Made by a program: the position numbers and the translations under genes. A DNA stretch of 64,000 bases from Kocuria salsicia. GTDB lineage: Bacteria; Actinomycetota; Actinomycetes; Actinomycetales; Micrococcaceae. The DNA lies in assembly GCF_007681555.1 (NCBI RefSeq), contig NZ_VELE01000009.1, positions 1 to 64,000 of the forward strand, given 5' to 3'. The notes under the pieces are model-generated. The model was given only the letters and a program-made list of their open reading frames with translations. It did not search any database and was not told where the DNA came from. Positions within the stretch are counted from its first letter, which is position 1; each line of letters begins with the position of its first letter. Shown here in pieces: positions 1 through 8,964 of the stretch.

Positions 1-80
1 CTAGGCCACTACTCAAAGCCGGCGACTTCCAGACCGCGACTACACCCTCGATTGGGATCAGCCCCGAAACCCATCCCGCG

Positions 81-1058
81 GTGCTCAGGCGCGCCACCCT
101 GGGGGGTGCCCTGGCCGCGGTGCTCGTGGCGGGCGCCGTCGCCCCCGCCCAGGCCCTGGACGTCCCGCCGCGGCCCGAGGTGGGCGCCGTTCAGGACCAG
201 GCCGACCTGCTGACGGACGGCCAGGAGGAGCAGCTCAACCGGTTGATCGGCGAGAAGAATGATGAAAACGAATACATCCGCGCGGCGGTCCTCACCGTGA
301 ACGACACCCAGGGCGAGAACATCGAGGATTACTCGCGCAAGGTCGCCACAGACTGGGGCGTGGGGGACGACGGGCGCAACAACGGCGTGCTGATCGTCGC
401 GGACATGGGGGAGCGCGAGCTGCGCATCGAGGTCGGGGACGGCGCCCGGGAGGTGCTCTCGGACTCGGACGCCGAGAACATCATGGAGAACCAGCTCGAG
501 CCCGGGTTCAAGGACGGGGACTACGCGGACGCGTTCACAAAGACGGTCACCAAGGTCTACGACGAGGCCGATCCGCAGGCCGCGGCGGACCGGGCGGCGA
601 AGGGGCGCACGGTGGCCACGGTCATTTTGTCGATCGTCGGCGTGGTCGTGGTCGTGGTCGTGCTCGGGGTCCTGGTGATCGTCTGGCGCTGCCGCCGGAG
701 CACCAGGCAGATCATGGATCAGGCGAAGCGGGAGATTGAGCAGTACGAGCGGGAGCATCCGGGCGAGGGGATCAGCGCGAGCATGCGCCGGGCCTACCTG
801 AAGTACCGCCTGCAGAACCCCAAGGCGCCGGGCCTCAACGACGATCCCGTGCGCCGCACGGGCAAGGACGGCATCGAGCGGGAGGTGCACTACGCGCCCA
901 CCTTCCAGAGCTGGCTGCCGCTCTACGCGGTTTCCCCATCCCTGTACTCCGGGGGCGTGGTCAACGCCTCGAGCTCGTCGTCCGGCAGCTCCGGCGGCAC
1001 GAGCTCGTTCGGCGGGGGCGGCGGCTTCACCGGGGGCGGGGCGTCCGGGAGCTTCTGA
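81..1058 (+). CDS. TPM-domain membrane-anchored protein (YgcG-like)
   Basis: The 325-residue product has an N-terminal signal peptide (hydrophobic stretch ending in AQA near residue 25). A TPM domain (PF04536 type) spans about residues 35-165, with the typical TDWGVG and GVLIVADMGERELRIEVG elements. A transmembrane helix rich in Val follows at about 176-203. The C-terminus is a Ser/Gly tail ending in repeated GGGG units. Such proteins are extracytoplasmic and membrane-anchored; some TPM proteins act as phosphatases or in photosystem or envelope maintenance, but no reaction can be assigned here. The start is a GTG at 81, chosen because it gives an intact signal peptide; there is no clear Shine-Dalgarno. 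A degraded paralogue follows directly downstream. Confidence 0.85.
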   Translation: MLRRATLGGALAAVLVAGAVAPAQALDVPPRPEVGAVQDQADLLTDGQEEQLNRLIGEKNDENEYIRAAVLTVNDTQGENIEDYSRKVATDWGVGDDGRNNGVLIVADMGERELRIEVGDGAREVLSDSDAENIMENQLEPGFKDGDYADAFTKTVTKVYDEADPQAAADRAAKGRTVATVILSIVGVVVVVVVLGVLVIVWRCRRSTRQIMDQAKREIEQYEREHPGEGISASMRRAYLKYRLQNPKAPGLNDDPVRRTGKDGIEREVHYAPTFQSWLPLYAVSPSLYSGGVVNASSSSSGSSGGTSSFGGGGGFTGGGASGSF

Positions 1059-1139
1059 GCGGCACCCCCGCGGCCTGAACTGTTTTCGCGATGGCAAATC
1101 AGGTCGTGGCCAGGGGGTCATGACGAGACCCGCTGTGCC

Positions 1140-1530
1140 CCTGGTCACCCAGGGCGGCCATCGTGATCGCCATGCTCCCGTTCGGGTCCTGAGGCTGCCG
1201 GATCCTCCTACGACCGCGCTGCGGGACACCCTCACCGCGGTGTACGACCGGGCGACCTCGCAGGCCGCCTCCGACCGCGCCTTCTCGAAGTCGGGGTTCA
1301 TTCTCCGATCGGGGCGGTGCTGCTCCTTGTCGTGGCGGACGTGCCGACCTTGGTGATGCGGGGCCTGCCGCGGAGTCCCGCCGAAGGGCGGCTCCAGCGG
1401 CCCCGCGTACGGCAACAGCTCGGGCCCGTCCGATGCCTCCGGTTCCTCATGCTCGTTCGGCGGCGGTGGAGGATTCTCCGGGGGTGGCCCCTCGGGGGGG
1501 CGTGGGATCCGGCCCGGTGCGCGGTTCACA
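1140..1530 (+). pseudogene. Decayed second copy of the TPM protein (C-terminal part)
   Basis: Frame 1 reads TALRDTLTAVYDRATSQAAS near 1215-1275, which parallels the intact neighbour's DAFTKTVTKVYDEADPQAAA. About 1310-1345 a hydrophobic GAVLLLVVADV segment matching its transmembrane helix appears in another frame. From about 1387 frame 1 again gives a tail with SFGGGGGFSGGG, the hallmark of the intact gene. A TGA at 1354 and at least one frameshift interrupt it, and the signal peptide and most of the TPM domain are missing. It is best read as the remains of a tandem duplicate or a related gene. Confidence 0.7.
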
Positions 1531-2026
1531 CTTCCCGGTTCACGACGACCCGGTGGCCGAGGAAGATCTCCCCCCCCACGAGGACCACCCGGTCACCAAG
1601 AGTTCCTGTTCACCGGGCTCCTGGAGCTGTGCGCATCACACGCACCGGCGGAGGCCCCGCACCTACAGGGAGGCGGATGGCCGCCGATCCTGTGCGGACA
1701 GGGGAGGTCCGGGGAAAGCGGGGCACCATGAAGCCGATCGAGCACCTGCGGCCGTCCCGGCTGCCGGCGGGACCGCTGCTGTCCGCCGTGGTCCTGGGGG
1801 CCGGCACCCACGTGCTGGTCTCCCTGGGCGACACGGGCGCCTGCCGCCGCGCTCACGGCCGTCTGGCACGCGTCCCGTCCGCGGCACCGCGAGTTCGACG
1901 CCCGCTGTGGAGGCAGGGTGCCGTGGAGATATCACGCCGTAGCGGTACCACGGGCAGCACCCGCACCGGGCGTCGTCGTCGGCACCCGCCGCCACCGGCA
2001 CCGCCGCAACGGCGGGCGTCACGGGC
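1531..2026. other. Intergenic stretch with no recognisable intact gene
   Basis: About 500 bases between the TPM remnant and the ABC operon end. A short open frame from ATG 1730 has a hydrophobic run (AGPLLSAVVLGAGTHVLVSL), and a neighbouring frame further on reads LTAVWHAS. This could be another frameshifted membrane-protein remnant, but no family is recognised. Confidence 0.3.
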
Positions 2027-2764
2027 TCACACGGCGTCGAAGACGTTGAGGTAGCGCCGGATCCGTTCACTGTCCGAGGCAAAGAAGTCCTCCGGGGCGC
2101 CGTCGAAGCCGATCCCGCCGTCCGCGAGGAAGACGATGCGGTCCGCGACCCGGCGGGCGAAGCCGATGTTGTGCGTGACCACCACCAGGGAACGGCGCTC
2201 GCGGGCCAGGTCCACCATGACCCTGATGACCTCGGCCTCCAGCTCGGGGTCCAGGGCGGAGGTGGGCTCGTCGAAGAGCAGGTAGTCCGGCTCCACGGCC
2301 AGGGCCCTGGCGATCGCCACGCGCTGCTGCTGCCCGCCGGAGAGGTTGTCCGGGTACTCCTCCAACCGGTGGCCCATTCCCACGGACTCCAGCAGCTCCA
2401 CTGCGCGAGCCCGGGCCGTGACGCGGTCCGCCTTGCCGTTCAGTGCCGGGGGCATGGCCACGTTGTCCAGCACCGTCTCGTGCGGGAAGAGGTTGTAGCC
2501 CTGGAAGACCATGGCGGAGCGGCGGCGGATCGCGGAGATCTGCCTGCGGGTCAGCTGCGCCCCGAAGGTCACGGAGTCCCCGTTGATGTCCAGGCGCCCG
2601 GACTCGGGGACCTCGAGCAGGTTCATGGTGCGCAGCAGGGTGGACTTCCCGGAGCCGGACGGCCCGAGGATCACGGTGGTCTCCCCGTTGGGCAGCGCCA
2701 GAGTGATCCCCCGCAGGACGGTGGTGTCCCCGAAGCTCTTGGAGACGTCTGTCAGCTCAAGCAT
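2027..2764 (-). CDS. Amino-acid (cystine-type) ABC transporter, ATP-binding subunit
   Basis: A 245-residue PAAT-family ATPase that powers uptake of a polar amino acid, probably cystine, at the inner face of the membrane. Visible motifs are Walker A GPSGSGKST (about residues 34-42), Q-loop VFQGYNLFPH, signature LSGGQQQR (about 142-149), Walker B YLLFDEP and switch His in VVVTHN. Length is normal for the family. It is the last gene of the leftward operon metB-like / binding protein / permease / ATPase, and its start overlaps the permease 3' end by 8 bases, which indicates translational coupling. The resemblance to TcyN and the link to a Cys-Met metabolism PLP enzyme support cystine, but substrate is inference. 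Confidence 0.9.
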   Translation of the reverse strand: MLELTDVSKSFGDTTVLRGITLALPNGETTVILGPSGSGKSTLLRTMNLLEVPESGRLDINGDSVTFGAQLTRRQISAIRRRSAMVFQGYNLFPHETVLDNVAMPPALNGKADRVTARARAVELLESVGMGHRLEEYPDNLSGGQQQRVAIARALAVEPDYLLFDEPTSALDPELEAEVIRVMVDLARERRSLVVVTHNIGFARRVADRIVFLADGGIGFDGAPEDFFASDSERIRRYLNVFDAV

Positions 2765-3431
2765 GGGAACTCCTGATGTAGCGGTTGGACACCCGTTCGA
2801 GGCGGGACTGCAGCAGCGAGAGGACAGTGAAGATCGCCAGGTAGATCACAGCCACCTCCGCGTAGAGCGCGAGGGGCTGGAAGTTGGTCGCGGCGATCTG
2901 ACGGCCCACCTGGAACACGTCCGCCAGGGTGATGACCATGACCAGGGAGGTGCCCTTGACCAGGTCGATGAGGTCGTTGCCCAGGGGAGGCAGCGCGATC
3001 CGCAGGGCCTGGGGCGCGACGACGTGGCGCACCGTCTGCCAGCCCGTGTAGTTCAGCGTCCGGGCGGCTTCGAGCTGGCCCCGGGGGATGGACTGCACGG
3101 AGGCCCGCAGGGTCTCCGCCGCGTAGGCCCCCGTGTTCAGGGTGAACGCGAGGATCGCGGAGGTCCACGCGGAGAGCGTGATGCCGGCGGCGGGCAGCCC
3201 GTAGAAGATGATGAACAGCTGCACCAGGATCGGGGTGCCGCGGAACAGCCACACGTAGAAGCGGGAGATCCACTGCAGGGGGCGGATGCCGCTCAGGCGC
3301 ATGGCGGTGGCGAGCACCGCCACCACCAGGGCGAGGACGAAGGCGATGATGCTCAGCGGGATGGTCACCTTGACGGTGGCCAGCAGCAGCTGCGGAAGGG
3401 AATCGGCCCAAAGGCTCAGGAAATCGGTCAT
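2757..3431 (-). CDS. Amino-acid (cystine-type) ABC transporter, permease
   Basis: A 224-residue membrane permease of the His/Glu/Gln/Arg/opine (HEQRo) ABC family. The N-terminus has a long helix (LLLATVKVTIPLSIIAFVLA). The characteristic EAA-type loop reads SIPRGQLEAARTLNYTGWQT at about 115-134, followed by the AP/LP segment and C-terminal helices. Four or five transmembrane helices are apparent. It forms the channel with the ATPase encoded downstream. Its start overlaps the end of the binding-protein gene by 4 bases (ATGA), as expected in a tight operon. Confidence 0.9.
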   Translation of the reverse strand: MTDFLSLWADSLPQLLLATVKVTIPLSIIAFVLALVVAVLATAMRLSGIRPLQWISRFYVWLFRGTPILVQLFIIFYGLPAAGITLSAWTSAILAFTLNTGAYAAETLRASVQSIPRGQLEAARTLNYTGWQTVRHVVAPQALRIALPPLGNDLIDLVKGTSLVMVITLADVFQVGRQIAATNFQPLALYAEVAVIYLAIFTVLSLLQSRLERVSNRYIRSSHA

Positions 3432-4255
3432 GACTCCGGGGTGAGGTCGGTGGACACGTATTTCTCGAAGATCTTGGCCAGATCGCCGTTGTCCATGTGG
3501 GTGGTCAGGGACTTGTCCACGGCGGCTCGCAGCCGTGGCTGGTTGCGGGCCATGAGCACCGCGGACTCCGAGGCGTCTCCCACCTGGCCGTCCAGGAGAC
3601 GGATCCTGGCGTCAGGGCGCTGCTCGAAGAACGCCTGGAACGTCACGAAATCGTTGGCGGTCATCTCCACGCGCCCGAAGGTCACGAGCATGATGGCCTC
3701 GTCGAACCCCGTGGTGGGCACCAGCTGGGCCCCCAGGGCGGCCATGCTCTTGCCGAAGTTGGAGGTCTCGGTCTGGGCGGAGGTGTGCCCGGAGATCTCG
3801 TCAACGGACGTCAGCGGGGAGTCCTGGGCGACCCCGGCGCGGCCCTGGGAGATCGCGTAGGGGATGGAGAAGTCGAAGTTCTCCCTGCGCTCGGCCGTGG
3901 GCGCGATGTTGTTCATGACAAGGTCGTAGCGGCCCGCGTCCACCCCCGCGATCAGCGAGTCCCACTGGGTCTCAACGTAGGTGGCGCGCACCCCGAGGTC
4001 CTTGGCGATCAGGTCCCCGATCTCCTTTTCATAGCCCACCAGGGCGCCGGAGTCGTCGTGGTAGCCGTACGGGCGGAACGTGCCCTCCATGCCGATGCGC
4101 ACCTCACCGGTGCGCTGGATCCTGGTCAGCAGGTCCTCGGAGGCACCCGAGTCCTCGGAGCCGCCGCCCGGTGAGCAGGCGGCCAGCACGGCAACCAGCC
4201 CCGCCAGGCCGGTGCCGCTGAGCACGGCCCGGCGGGATGCTCGACGTGAGTCCAC
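3428..4255 (-). CDS. Amino-acid (cystine-type) ABC transporter, substrate-binding lipoprotein
   Basis: A 275-residue extracellular solute-binding protein (SBP_bac_3 fold). The N-terminus carries a twin-arginine-like SRRAVLSG followed by a hydrophobic core and a lipobox VLAAC (Cys27), so it should be membrane-tethered. The family segment GYEKEIGDLIAKDLGV and the DLVMNNI / TAERRENFDFSIPY region of the ligand-binding cleft are clear. It delivers ligand to the permease and ATPase encoded immediately downstream. It lies 14 bases after the MetB-like gene, so the two are probably co-transcribed. Cystine is the favoured ligand from context only. Confidence 0.9.
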   Translation of the reverse strand: MDSRRASRRAVLSGTGLAGLVAVLAACSPGGGSEDSGASEDLLTRIQRTGEVRIGMEGTFRPYGYHDDSGALVGYEKEIGDLIAKDLGVRATYVETQWDSLIAGVDAGRYDLVMNNIAPTAERRENFDFSIPYAISQGRAGVAQDSPLTSVDEISGHTSAQTETSNFGKSMAALGAQLVPTTGFDEAIMLVTFGRVEMTANDFVTFQAFFEQRPDARIRLLDGQVGDASESAVLMARNQPRLRAAVDKSLTTHMDNGDLAKIFEKYVSTDLTPES

Positions 4256-4269
4256 GGTGGGTTCCCCTC

Positions 4270-5403
4270 TCAGGCCGCGTCGAGGGCCTGGGCGAGGTCC
4301 GCGATGAGGTCCTCGACGTCCTCGATGCCCACGGCCACGCGCAGCAGGTTCTCGCTCAGGTGCGCCAGCTCGCGGTCCTCAGGTGAGTATGCCCCATGGG
4401 TCATGGATGCGGGGAGGCAGATCAGAGACTCGATGCCGCCCAGGCTCACTGCGAAGCCGAAGATCTCCAGGCGGCCGAGGAACGCCCGGACGTCCTTGCC
4501 TGGGAGGAGCTCGAAGGAGAACAGCCCCCCGAGCCCGTCCGCCTGGGCCTCCTGGATCCGGGCCTCCTCCTCGTCGAAGGATCCGGGGACGAGGACTCGC
4601 GCCACCTCGTCCCGGCCGCGCAGGAACTCTACGATCCGGTGGGCGTTCTCCTGCTGGCGGTCCAGGCGGATGCCGAGGGTCTTCACGGACTGGATCAGTC
4701 GGTAGGAGTCGATGGGGGAGAGCACCCCGCCCGAGACCATCTGTGCCAGGTGCAGCTGCTGGGCCATCTCGTCGTCGTTGGTGCTGACCACGCCGCCCAG
4801 CAGGTCCCCGTGGCCGCCGAGGTACTTGGTGGCGGACTGCACGGTGACGTCCGCGCCCAGCTCCAGCGGGCGCTGCAGGTACGGGGTGAGGAACGTGTTG
4901 TCCACGACCACCATGGCGCCGTGGCGGTGGGCAAGCTCGACGACACGTCGGATGTCGGTCACGCGCAGCGTGGGGTTGGACGGCGTCTCGAGGAACACGA
5001 TGCGCGTGCTCTCGTCGAAGTCCTCGTCCGAGAGCCGGTTGAGGTCGTCGTGGAAGTGCGTGGTGATCCCGCGCTTGGGCAGCTCAATGGTGGCCCACCG
5101 GTAGTTGCCGCCGTAGACGGGCAGGCCCATGATCACCGAGTCACCGGCGTGCAGGGTGCCGAGCACGGCCCCGGTGGCAGCCATGCCGGTGGCGAACGCG
5201 AAGGAGTGCCGGGCGCCCTCGAGCGCCGCCAGGGTGGTCTCGGCATCGGTGCGCGTGGGGTTCGACCCGCGCTGGTACTCGAAGGGACCCTCGCCGCCCT
5301 CGGTGGGCTGCAGGAACGTGGAGGCGGTGTGGATCGGGGGCACCACGGCACCCAGGGCGACGTCGTGCAGCGCGTGGATGGTGCGTGTGGTGAAGCCGGC
5401 CAA
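4270..5403 (-). CDS. Cystathionine gamma-synthase / gamma-lyase family PLP enzyme
   Basis: A 377-residue Cys/Met metabolism PLP enzyme. Evidence is the YQRGSNPTR region that binds PLP phosphate, FLETPSNPTLRVTDI, VVDNTF, and the Schiff-base lysine in SATKYLGGH (Lys193). It would make cystathionine from an activated homoserine or cleave cystathionine/cystine; the sequence does not separate these roles. Being first in an operon with a cystine-type importer favours use of imported cystine or transsulfuration. The start is a TTG preceded by a strong GGAGGA at about 7 bases, so it is preferred over internal ATGs, which would delete the N-terminal arm. Confidence 0.85.
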   Translation of the reverse strand: MAGFTTRTIHALHDVALGAVVPPIHTASTFLQPTEGGEGPFEYQRGSNPTRTDAETTLAALEGARHSFAFATGMAATGAVLGTLHAGDSVIMGLPVYGGNYRWATIELPKRGITTHFHDDLNRLSDEDFDESTRIVFLETPSNPTLRVTDIRRVVELAHRHGAMVVVDNTFLTPYLQRPLELGADVTVQSATKYLGGHGDLLGGVVSTNDDEMAQQLHLAQMVSGGVLSPIDSYRLIQSVKTLGIRLDRQQENAHRIVEFLRGRDEVARVLVPGSFDEEEARIQEAQADGLGGLFSFELLPGKDVRAFLGRLEIFGFAVSLGGIESLICLPASMTHGAYSPEDRELAHLSENLLRVAVGIEDVEDLIADLAQALDAA

Positions 5404-5494
5404 GAGTTCCTCCGTCGTGAGTAGTCAGAGAGGCCAGGTCTACACGGATCGGCGCGCCGGTGCGAGTCTGTTGCGCCGGAAGTCGTGATGTGGC

Positions 5495-5519
5495 GCACCG
5501 GGGTTTCCCGTCCCGGTGC
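5495..5519 (-). terminator. Hairpin between pdxT and the MetB operon
   Basis: Inverted repeat GCACCGGG / CCCGGTGC with a short loop lies about 60 bases after the pdxT stop on the minus strand and about 90 bases before the next gene. It lacks a clean U-run. It could terminate pdxST or act in the leader of the MetB operon. Confidence 0.4.
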
Positions 5520-5581
5520 TGGTCGGGGGGGGGCGTCCTGCGCCCTGCCCGAGTTCGTCTGGGCGCTCACCCCGACCGTGC

Positions 5582-6268
5582 TCACCCCCGGCGGGCGGCC
5601 ACCTGCTCCAGCAGCATCCGGTGCAGGGTGGTGTCCCCCGTGAGCTCCGGGTGGAAGCTGATGCCCAGCACGCTGCCCTGGCGCACCGCCACCACCGCAC
5701 CCCGGTGGCGCGCGAGAACTTCCACGCCGTCGCCCGCACGGGTCACTTCGGGGGCGCGGATGAAGGCCGCGCGCACCACGTCACCGGGCGCCACGACGTC
5801 GCTCGCTGGGCCCTCCCACGCCAGCTCCACCTCCGCAGAGGCCACCTGCGAACCGAACGCGTTGCGGTTCACGCTCACGTCCAGCACCCCGAGGGACTGC
5901 TGGCCGGGGGCCGGATCCTCGATCTCGGAGGAGAGCATGATGAGCCCGGCGCACGTGCCGAGCGTGGGCAGGCCTCCGCGGACCACCCGTTGCAAGGAGT
6001 CGAACAGTCCGAACGTACGGCACAGCCGGTCCACCGTGGAGGACTCCCCGCCGGGCAGGATCAGCGCGTCGATGCGGGGGGCGCCGTCCGGGTCCACGAG
6101 ATCGTCGGCGGAGCGCACCTTCACGGCGTGGGCGCCCAGGGACTCCACCGCGCGCACGTGCTCCACGACGCCGCCCTGCAGGGCGAGCACGCCCACAGTG
6201 GGGTGGGCGCTCGGGCCCGGCAGGGCGGCGTCGTCGTGCGGGTGGTGCTGCGAGGGGGACCCGCTCAC
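5582..6268 (-). CDS. pdxT: Pyridoxal 5'-phosphate synthase glutaminase subunit
   Basis: Releases ammonia from glutamine and channels it to PdxS for direct PLP synthesis in the cytoplasm. The 228-residue protein has [12 protein letters not shown] at about 26-37, the oxyanion/substrate motif LPGGEST-like (PGGESSTV), nucleophile Cys106 in [10 protein letters not shown] and the His-Glu pair in SFHPEL. The GTG at 6268 overlaps the pdxS stop (GTGA), with GGAG upstream, and is preferred to the TTG one codon earlier. About 23 residues precede the conserved start region, so the N-terminus is longer than usual. Confidence 0.93.
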   Translation of the reverse strand: MSGSPSQHHPHDDAALPGPSAHPTVGVLALQGGVVEHVRAVESLGAHAVKVRSADDLVDPDGAPRIDALILPGGESSTVDRLCRTFGLFDSLQRVVRGGLPTLGTCAGLIMLSSEIEDPAPGQQSLGVLDVSVNRNAFGSQVASAEVELAWEGPASDVVAPGDVVRAAFIRAPEVTRAGDGVEVLARHRGAVVAVRQGSVLGISFHPELTGDTTLHRMLLEQVAARRG

Positions 6269-7203
6269 CAACCGCGCTCCGCGAGGCGGTGCGGTGCGGG
6301 CAGGTCCGCCACGTTGATGCCGACCATGGCCTCGCCCAGGCCTCGGGAGGCCTCCGCGATGCGGGCGGGATCGTCGTAGTAGGCGGTCGCGGCCACGATG
6401 GCGCGGGCGCGCTCGGCGGGGTTGCCGGACTTGAAGATGCCCGAGCCCACGAACACTCCGTCCGCGCCGAGCTGCATCATCATCGCCGCGTCCGCGGGGG
6501 TGGCCACGCCGCCGGCGGTGAACATCACGACCGGCAGGGACCCGGCGCGGGCCACCTCGGCCACGAGCTCGTACGGCGCCTGCAGCTCCTTGGCCTTGAC
6601 GTACAGGGCGTCCGGGGCAGCGGTGTACAGCGCCTGCAACTCCGCGATCTGCGCTCGGATGGTGCGGATGTGCTTGGTGGCCTCGGAGACGTCGCCCGTG
6701 CCGGCCTCGCCCTTGGAGCGGATCATGGCCGCGCCCTCGGTGATCCGGCGCAACGCCTCACCCAGGTTGGTGGCGCCGCACACGAACGGGACGTCGAAGC
6801 GGTGCTTGTCGATGTGGTTGGCGTAGTCCGCGGGAGAGAGCACCTCGGACTCGTCGATGTAGTCCACTTTGAGGTGCTGCAGCACCTGCGCCTCCACGAA
6901 GTGCCCGATCCGCGCCTTTGCCATCACGGGGATGGAGACGGTGTCGATGATGGACTCGATGAGGTCCGGATCGCTCATCCGGGCCACACCGCCCTGGGAG
7001 CGGATGTCCGCGGGCACACGTTCCAGTGCCATGACGGCCACGGCACCGGCGTCCTCGGCGATCCGTGCCTGCTCCGCGGTGACCACGTCCATGATCACGC
7101 CGCCCTTGAGCATGTCTGCGAGACCGCGCTTCACGAGGCGCGAGCCGGTCACAGGGGTGGGGTTCTGGGCGGAGGTCTGGGTGGCTTCAGTCATGCCCAC
7201 CAT
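6265..7203 (-). CDS. pdxS: Pyridoxal 5'-phosphate synthase lyase subunit
   Basis: Condenses ribulose/ribose 5-phosphate, glyceraldehyde 3-phosphate and PdxT-derived ammonia to PLP; a dodecameric beta-barrel enzyme. Family hallmarks are [27 protein letters not shown], the catalytic lysine in [11 protein letters not shown] (Lys96), and the phosphate-binding GEAGTGDV. The C-terminal [13 protein letters not shown] ends it. Two in-frame ATGs (7203 and 7194) are possible, neither with a good Shine-Dalgarno; the shorter form begins MTEA. The promoter region is shared with divergent pdxR and contains repeated TGGTCCA elements. Confidence 0.95.
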   Translation of the reverse strand: MVGMTEATQTSAQNPTPVTGSRLVKRGLADMLKGGVIMDVVTAEQARIAEDAGAVAVMALERVPADIRSQGGVARMSDPDLIESIIDTVSIPVMAKARIGHFVEAQVLQHLKVDYIDESEVLSPADYANHIDKHRFDVPFVCGATNLGEALRRITEGAAMIRSKGEAGTGDVSEATKHIRTIRAQIAELQALYTAAPDALYVKAKELQAPYELVAEVARAGSLPVVMFTAGGVATPADAAMMMQLGADGVFVGSGIFKSGNPAERARAIVAATAYYDDPARIAEASRGLGEAMVGINVADLPAPHRLAERGW

Positions 7204-7213
7204 CGTGGCCCGG

Positions 7214-7264
7214 AAAGTGGTCCAATGGTAGGACCAGAATTTGAGAGATCGACTGGTCCACTCT
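7214..7264. promoter_or_regulatory. Probable PdxR operator region between pdxS and pdxR
   Basis: The 104-base divergent gap carries AAAGTGGTCCA at 7214-7224, a reverse-oriented TAGGACCAGAAT at 7229-7240 and TGGTCCACTCT at 7254-7264, which on the other strand reads AGAGTGGACCA. The first element closely matches the PdxR motif described in Corynebacterium glutamicum (AAAGTGGW-type followed by CTA), as I recall it. Arrangement as direct plus inverted copies is typical of dimeric MocR regulators. Confidence 0.65.
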
Positions 7265-7307
7265 GAAGGACGCGCGGTGCGTCCGCCACCGAGCCCGAGG
7301 AGAGCCC

Positions 7308-8900
7308 GTGCGCCATCCCCGCGAGATCGACCTGCCGCTCACGCTGGACCGCACCCCGGGTGCGCCCCTGGGCGAGCAGCTCGTCCGGCAGGTCCGCGAG
7401 CTCGTGGCCCGGGGCGTGCTGCACCCTGGTGATCCCCTGCCGTCCTCGCGTGCGCTCGCAGCCCGGCTCGGCATCTCGCGCGGGACTGTCACGGCCGCGT
7501 GGGATGTTCTGAACGGCGAGGGCTATCTGGTGGCCGACCGCGGCGCCACGCGGATCACACCCTCCCTCGCGCCGGTCGTGCGGTCGGCTCCGAGCCTCCG
7601 CACGACCTCACCGGGGGAGCAGCGCAACGCCGCCGCGCGGCGTGGGGGTTCGGGTACGACGTCGCCCGGCGATCCTTCCAAGGCATCGGCGGGGTGGACG
7701 CCGGCACGGCGGGGCGCGGCAGGTTCGGCGCGGAACCGGGTCGCTCGGTCCGGCTCCCACCTCGACCTCCGGCCGGGCGCAGGCCCCGTGGTTGCCCTGG
7801 ACACCCCCGCCTGGCGCGGTGCGTGGCGGGACGCCGCGGGAGCCACGGCCTTGGGCGACAGCGCGGAAACATCCCTGCGGGGGCATCTGTCCGACCATCT
7901 GCGGCTGAACCGGGGGATTGTCCGCGCGCCCGAAGAGATCCTCGTGACCGCCGGAGTGCGGGACGGGCTGCAGCTGGTGCTGCGCGTGCTGGGTACCGCG
8001 CGCCGTCGTCCCCTGCGCGTGGCGGTGGAGAATCCCGGCTACCCGGCCCTGCGCCGCGTGGTCGAGGCCACCGGGCACACCGCGCTGCCCGTGCGGGTGG
8101 ACCAGCACGGGCTGGACCCTGCGGTGCTGCCCGCCGGTCGTTGGGGCGGGGCCGGCAGGTGGGACGTGGCCGCACTCCCGGACGTCCTGGTGGTCACACC
8201 CGGGCACCAGTATCCCCTGGGCGGCACCATGACGGTGGATCGCCGGGTGGAGCTGCTCGGCTGGGCCCGTGAGCACGGCACGGTGGTGGTCGAGGACGAC
8301 TACGACTCCGAGCTGCGCCACACCGGCCAGCCGCTGCCCGCGCTCGGGGCCCTGGACACCCCCGCGGACACCGTGGTCACCCTGGGCAGCTTCTCCAAGG
8401 TCCTGGGCGGCTCGGTGGCACTCGGGCACCTGGTGGCCCCCGCACCGCTGCTGCCCGGGCTGCTCGCCGCCCGCGCAGACCTGGGCTCGCCCGTCTCGCT
8501 CGTGGGTCAGGACGCGCTGGCCCGTTTCATGGGCTCGGGCGAGTTCCAGCGGCACACGGCCAGGATGCGCCGATCCTTCCGACGACGCCGCTCGCTCGTC
8601 TCCGCCGCCCTCGCCGGGATCCCCGGTGTGGCCGTGGCGCCCATGGCCGGCGGGGCCCACGCGGTGGTGGAGGTGGCGGACGAGTCCCGGGTGCTCGCGC
8701 TCGCCCGGGAGCGCGGCGTGCTGGTGAGCGGGCTGCGGGAGTACTGGACCGCGCGCCCCGGCGAGGACGGCGTGGGAGGGGGCGCGGCGGCGGTGTCCTC
8801 CGCGGAAGGGCTTGTCCTGGGACTCACGGCATCGGACGAGGACCTCACGCGCGGAACCGCGGTGCTGCGCCGGATCCTGAGGGAGGCGGGCGGCTCCTAG
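7308..8900 (+). CDS. pdxR: MocR/GntR-type transcriptional regulator with aminotransferase domain
   Basis: A 530-residue fusion of a winged-helix GntR domain (residues about 8-80; [20 protein letters not shown]) and a class I aminotransferase-like domain. The PLP lysine lies in the segment [10 protein letters not shown]. Known MocR regulators of this type sense PLP and activate pdxST. The gene is divergent from pdxS with likely shared operators, so control of PLP synthesis is the natural reading. The GTG start has GAGGAG upstream. The linker between domains (about residues 90-155) is long and Gly/Ala/Arg rich, making the protein about 50 residues longer than usual. Confidence 0.88.
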   Translation: MRHPREIDLPLTLDRTPGAPLGEQLVRQVRELVARGVLHPGDPLPSSRALAARLGISRGTVTAAWDVLNGEGYLVADRGATRITPSLAPVVRSAPSLRTTSPGEQRNAAARRGGSGTTSPGDPSKASAGWTPARRGAAGSARNRVARSGSHLDLRPGAGPVVALDTPAWRGAWRDAAGATALGDSAETSLRGHLSDHLRLNRGIVRAPEEILVTAGVRDGLQLVLRVLGTARRRPLRVAVENPGYPALRRVVEATGHTALPVRVDQHGLDPAVLPAGRWGGAGRWDVAALPDVLVVTPGHQYPLGGTMTVDRRVELLGWAREHGTVVVEDDYDSELRHTGQPLPALGALDTPADTVVTLGSFSKVLGGSVALGHLVAPAPLLPGLLAARADLGSPVSLVGQDALARFMGSGEFQRHTARMRRSFRRRRSLVSAALAGIPGVAVAPMAGGAHAVVEVADESRVLALARERGVLVSGLREYWTARPGEDGVGGGAAAVSSAEGLVLGLTASDEDLTRGTAVLRRILREAGGS

Positions 8901-8964
8901 GCAACTCCCCGGGGCGCCCTCGTTAGACTGGCCGGAACAACCACGGCAGATCAGGAGTTTCGGC

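Noticed and set aside
1317-2054. Overlapping rightward frames in the 1.3-2.05 kb gap as real genes
   Set aside because: Arg/Pro-rich translations without start signals; the only recognisable parts are the TPM-like blocks assigned to the pseudogene.
5404-5581. Possible SAM riboswitch ahead of the MetB operon
   Set aside because: A leader hairpin exists, but I could not match the conserved core of any SAM riboswitch class. A covariance-model search (Infernal/Rfam) would decide.
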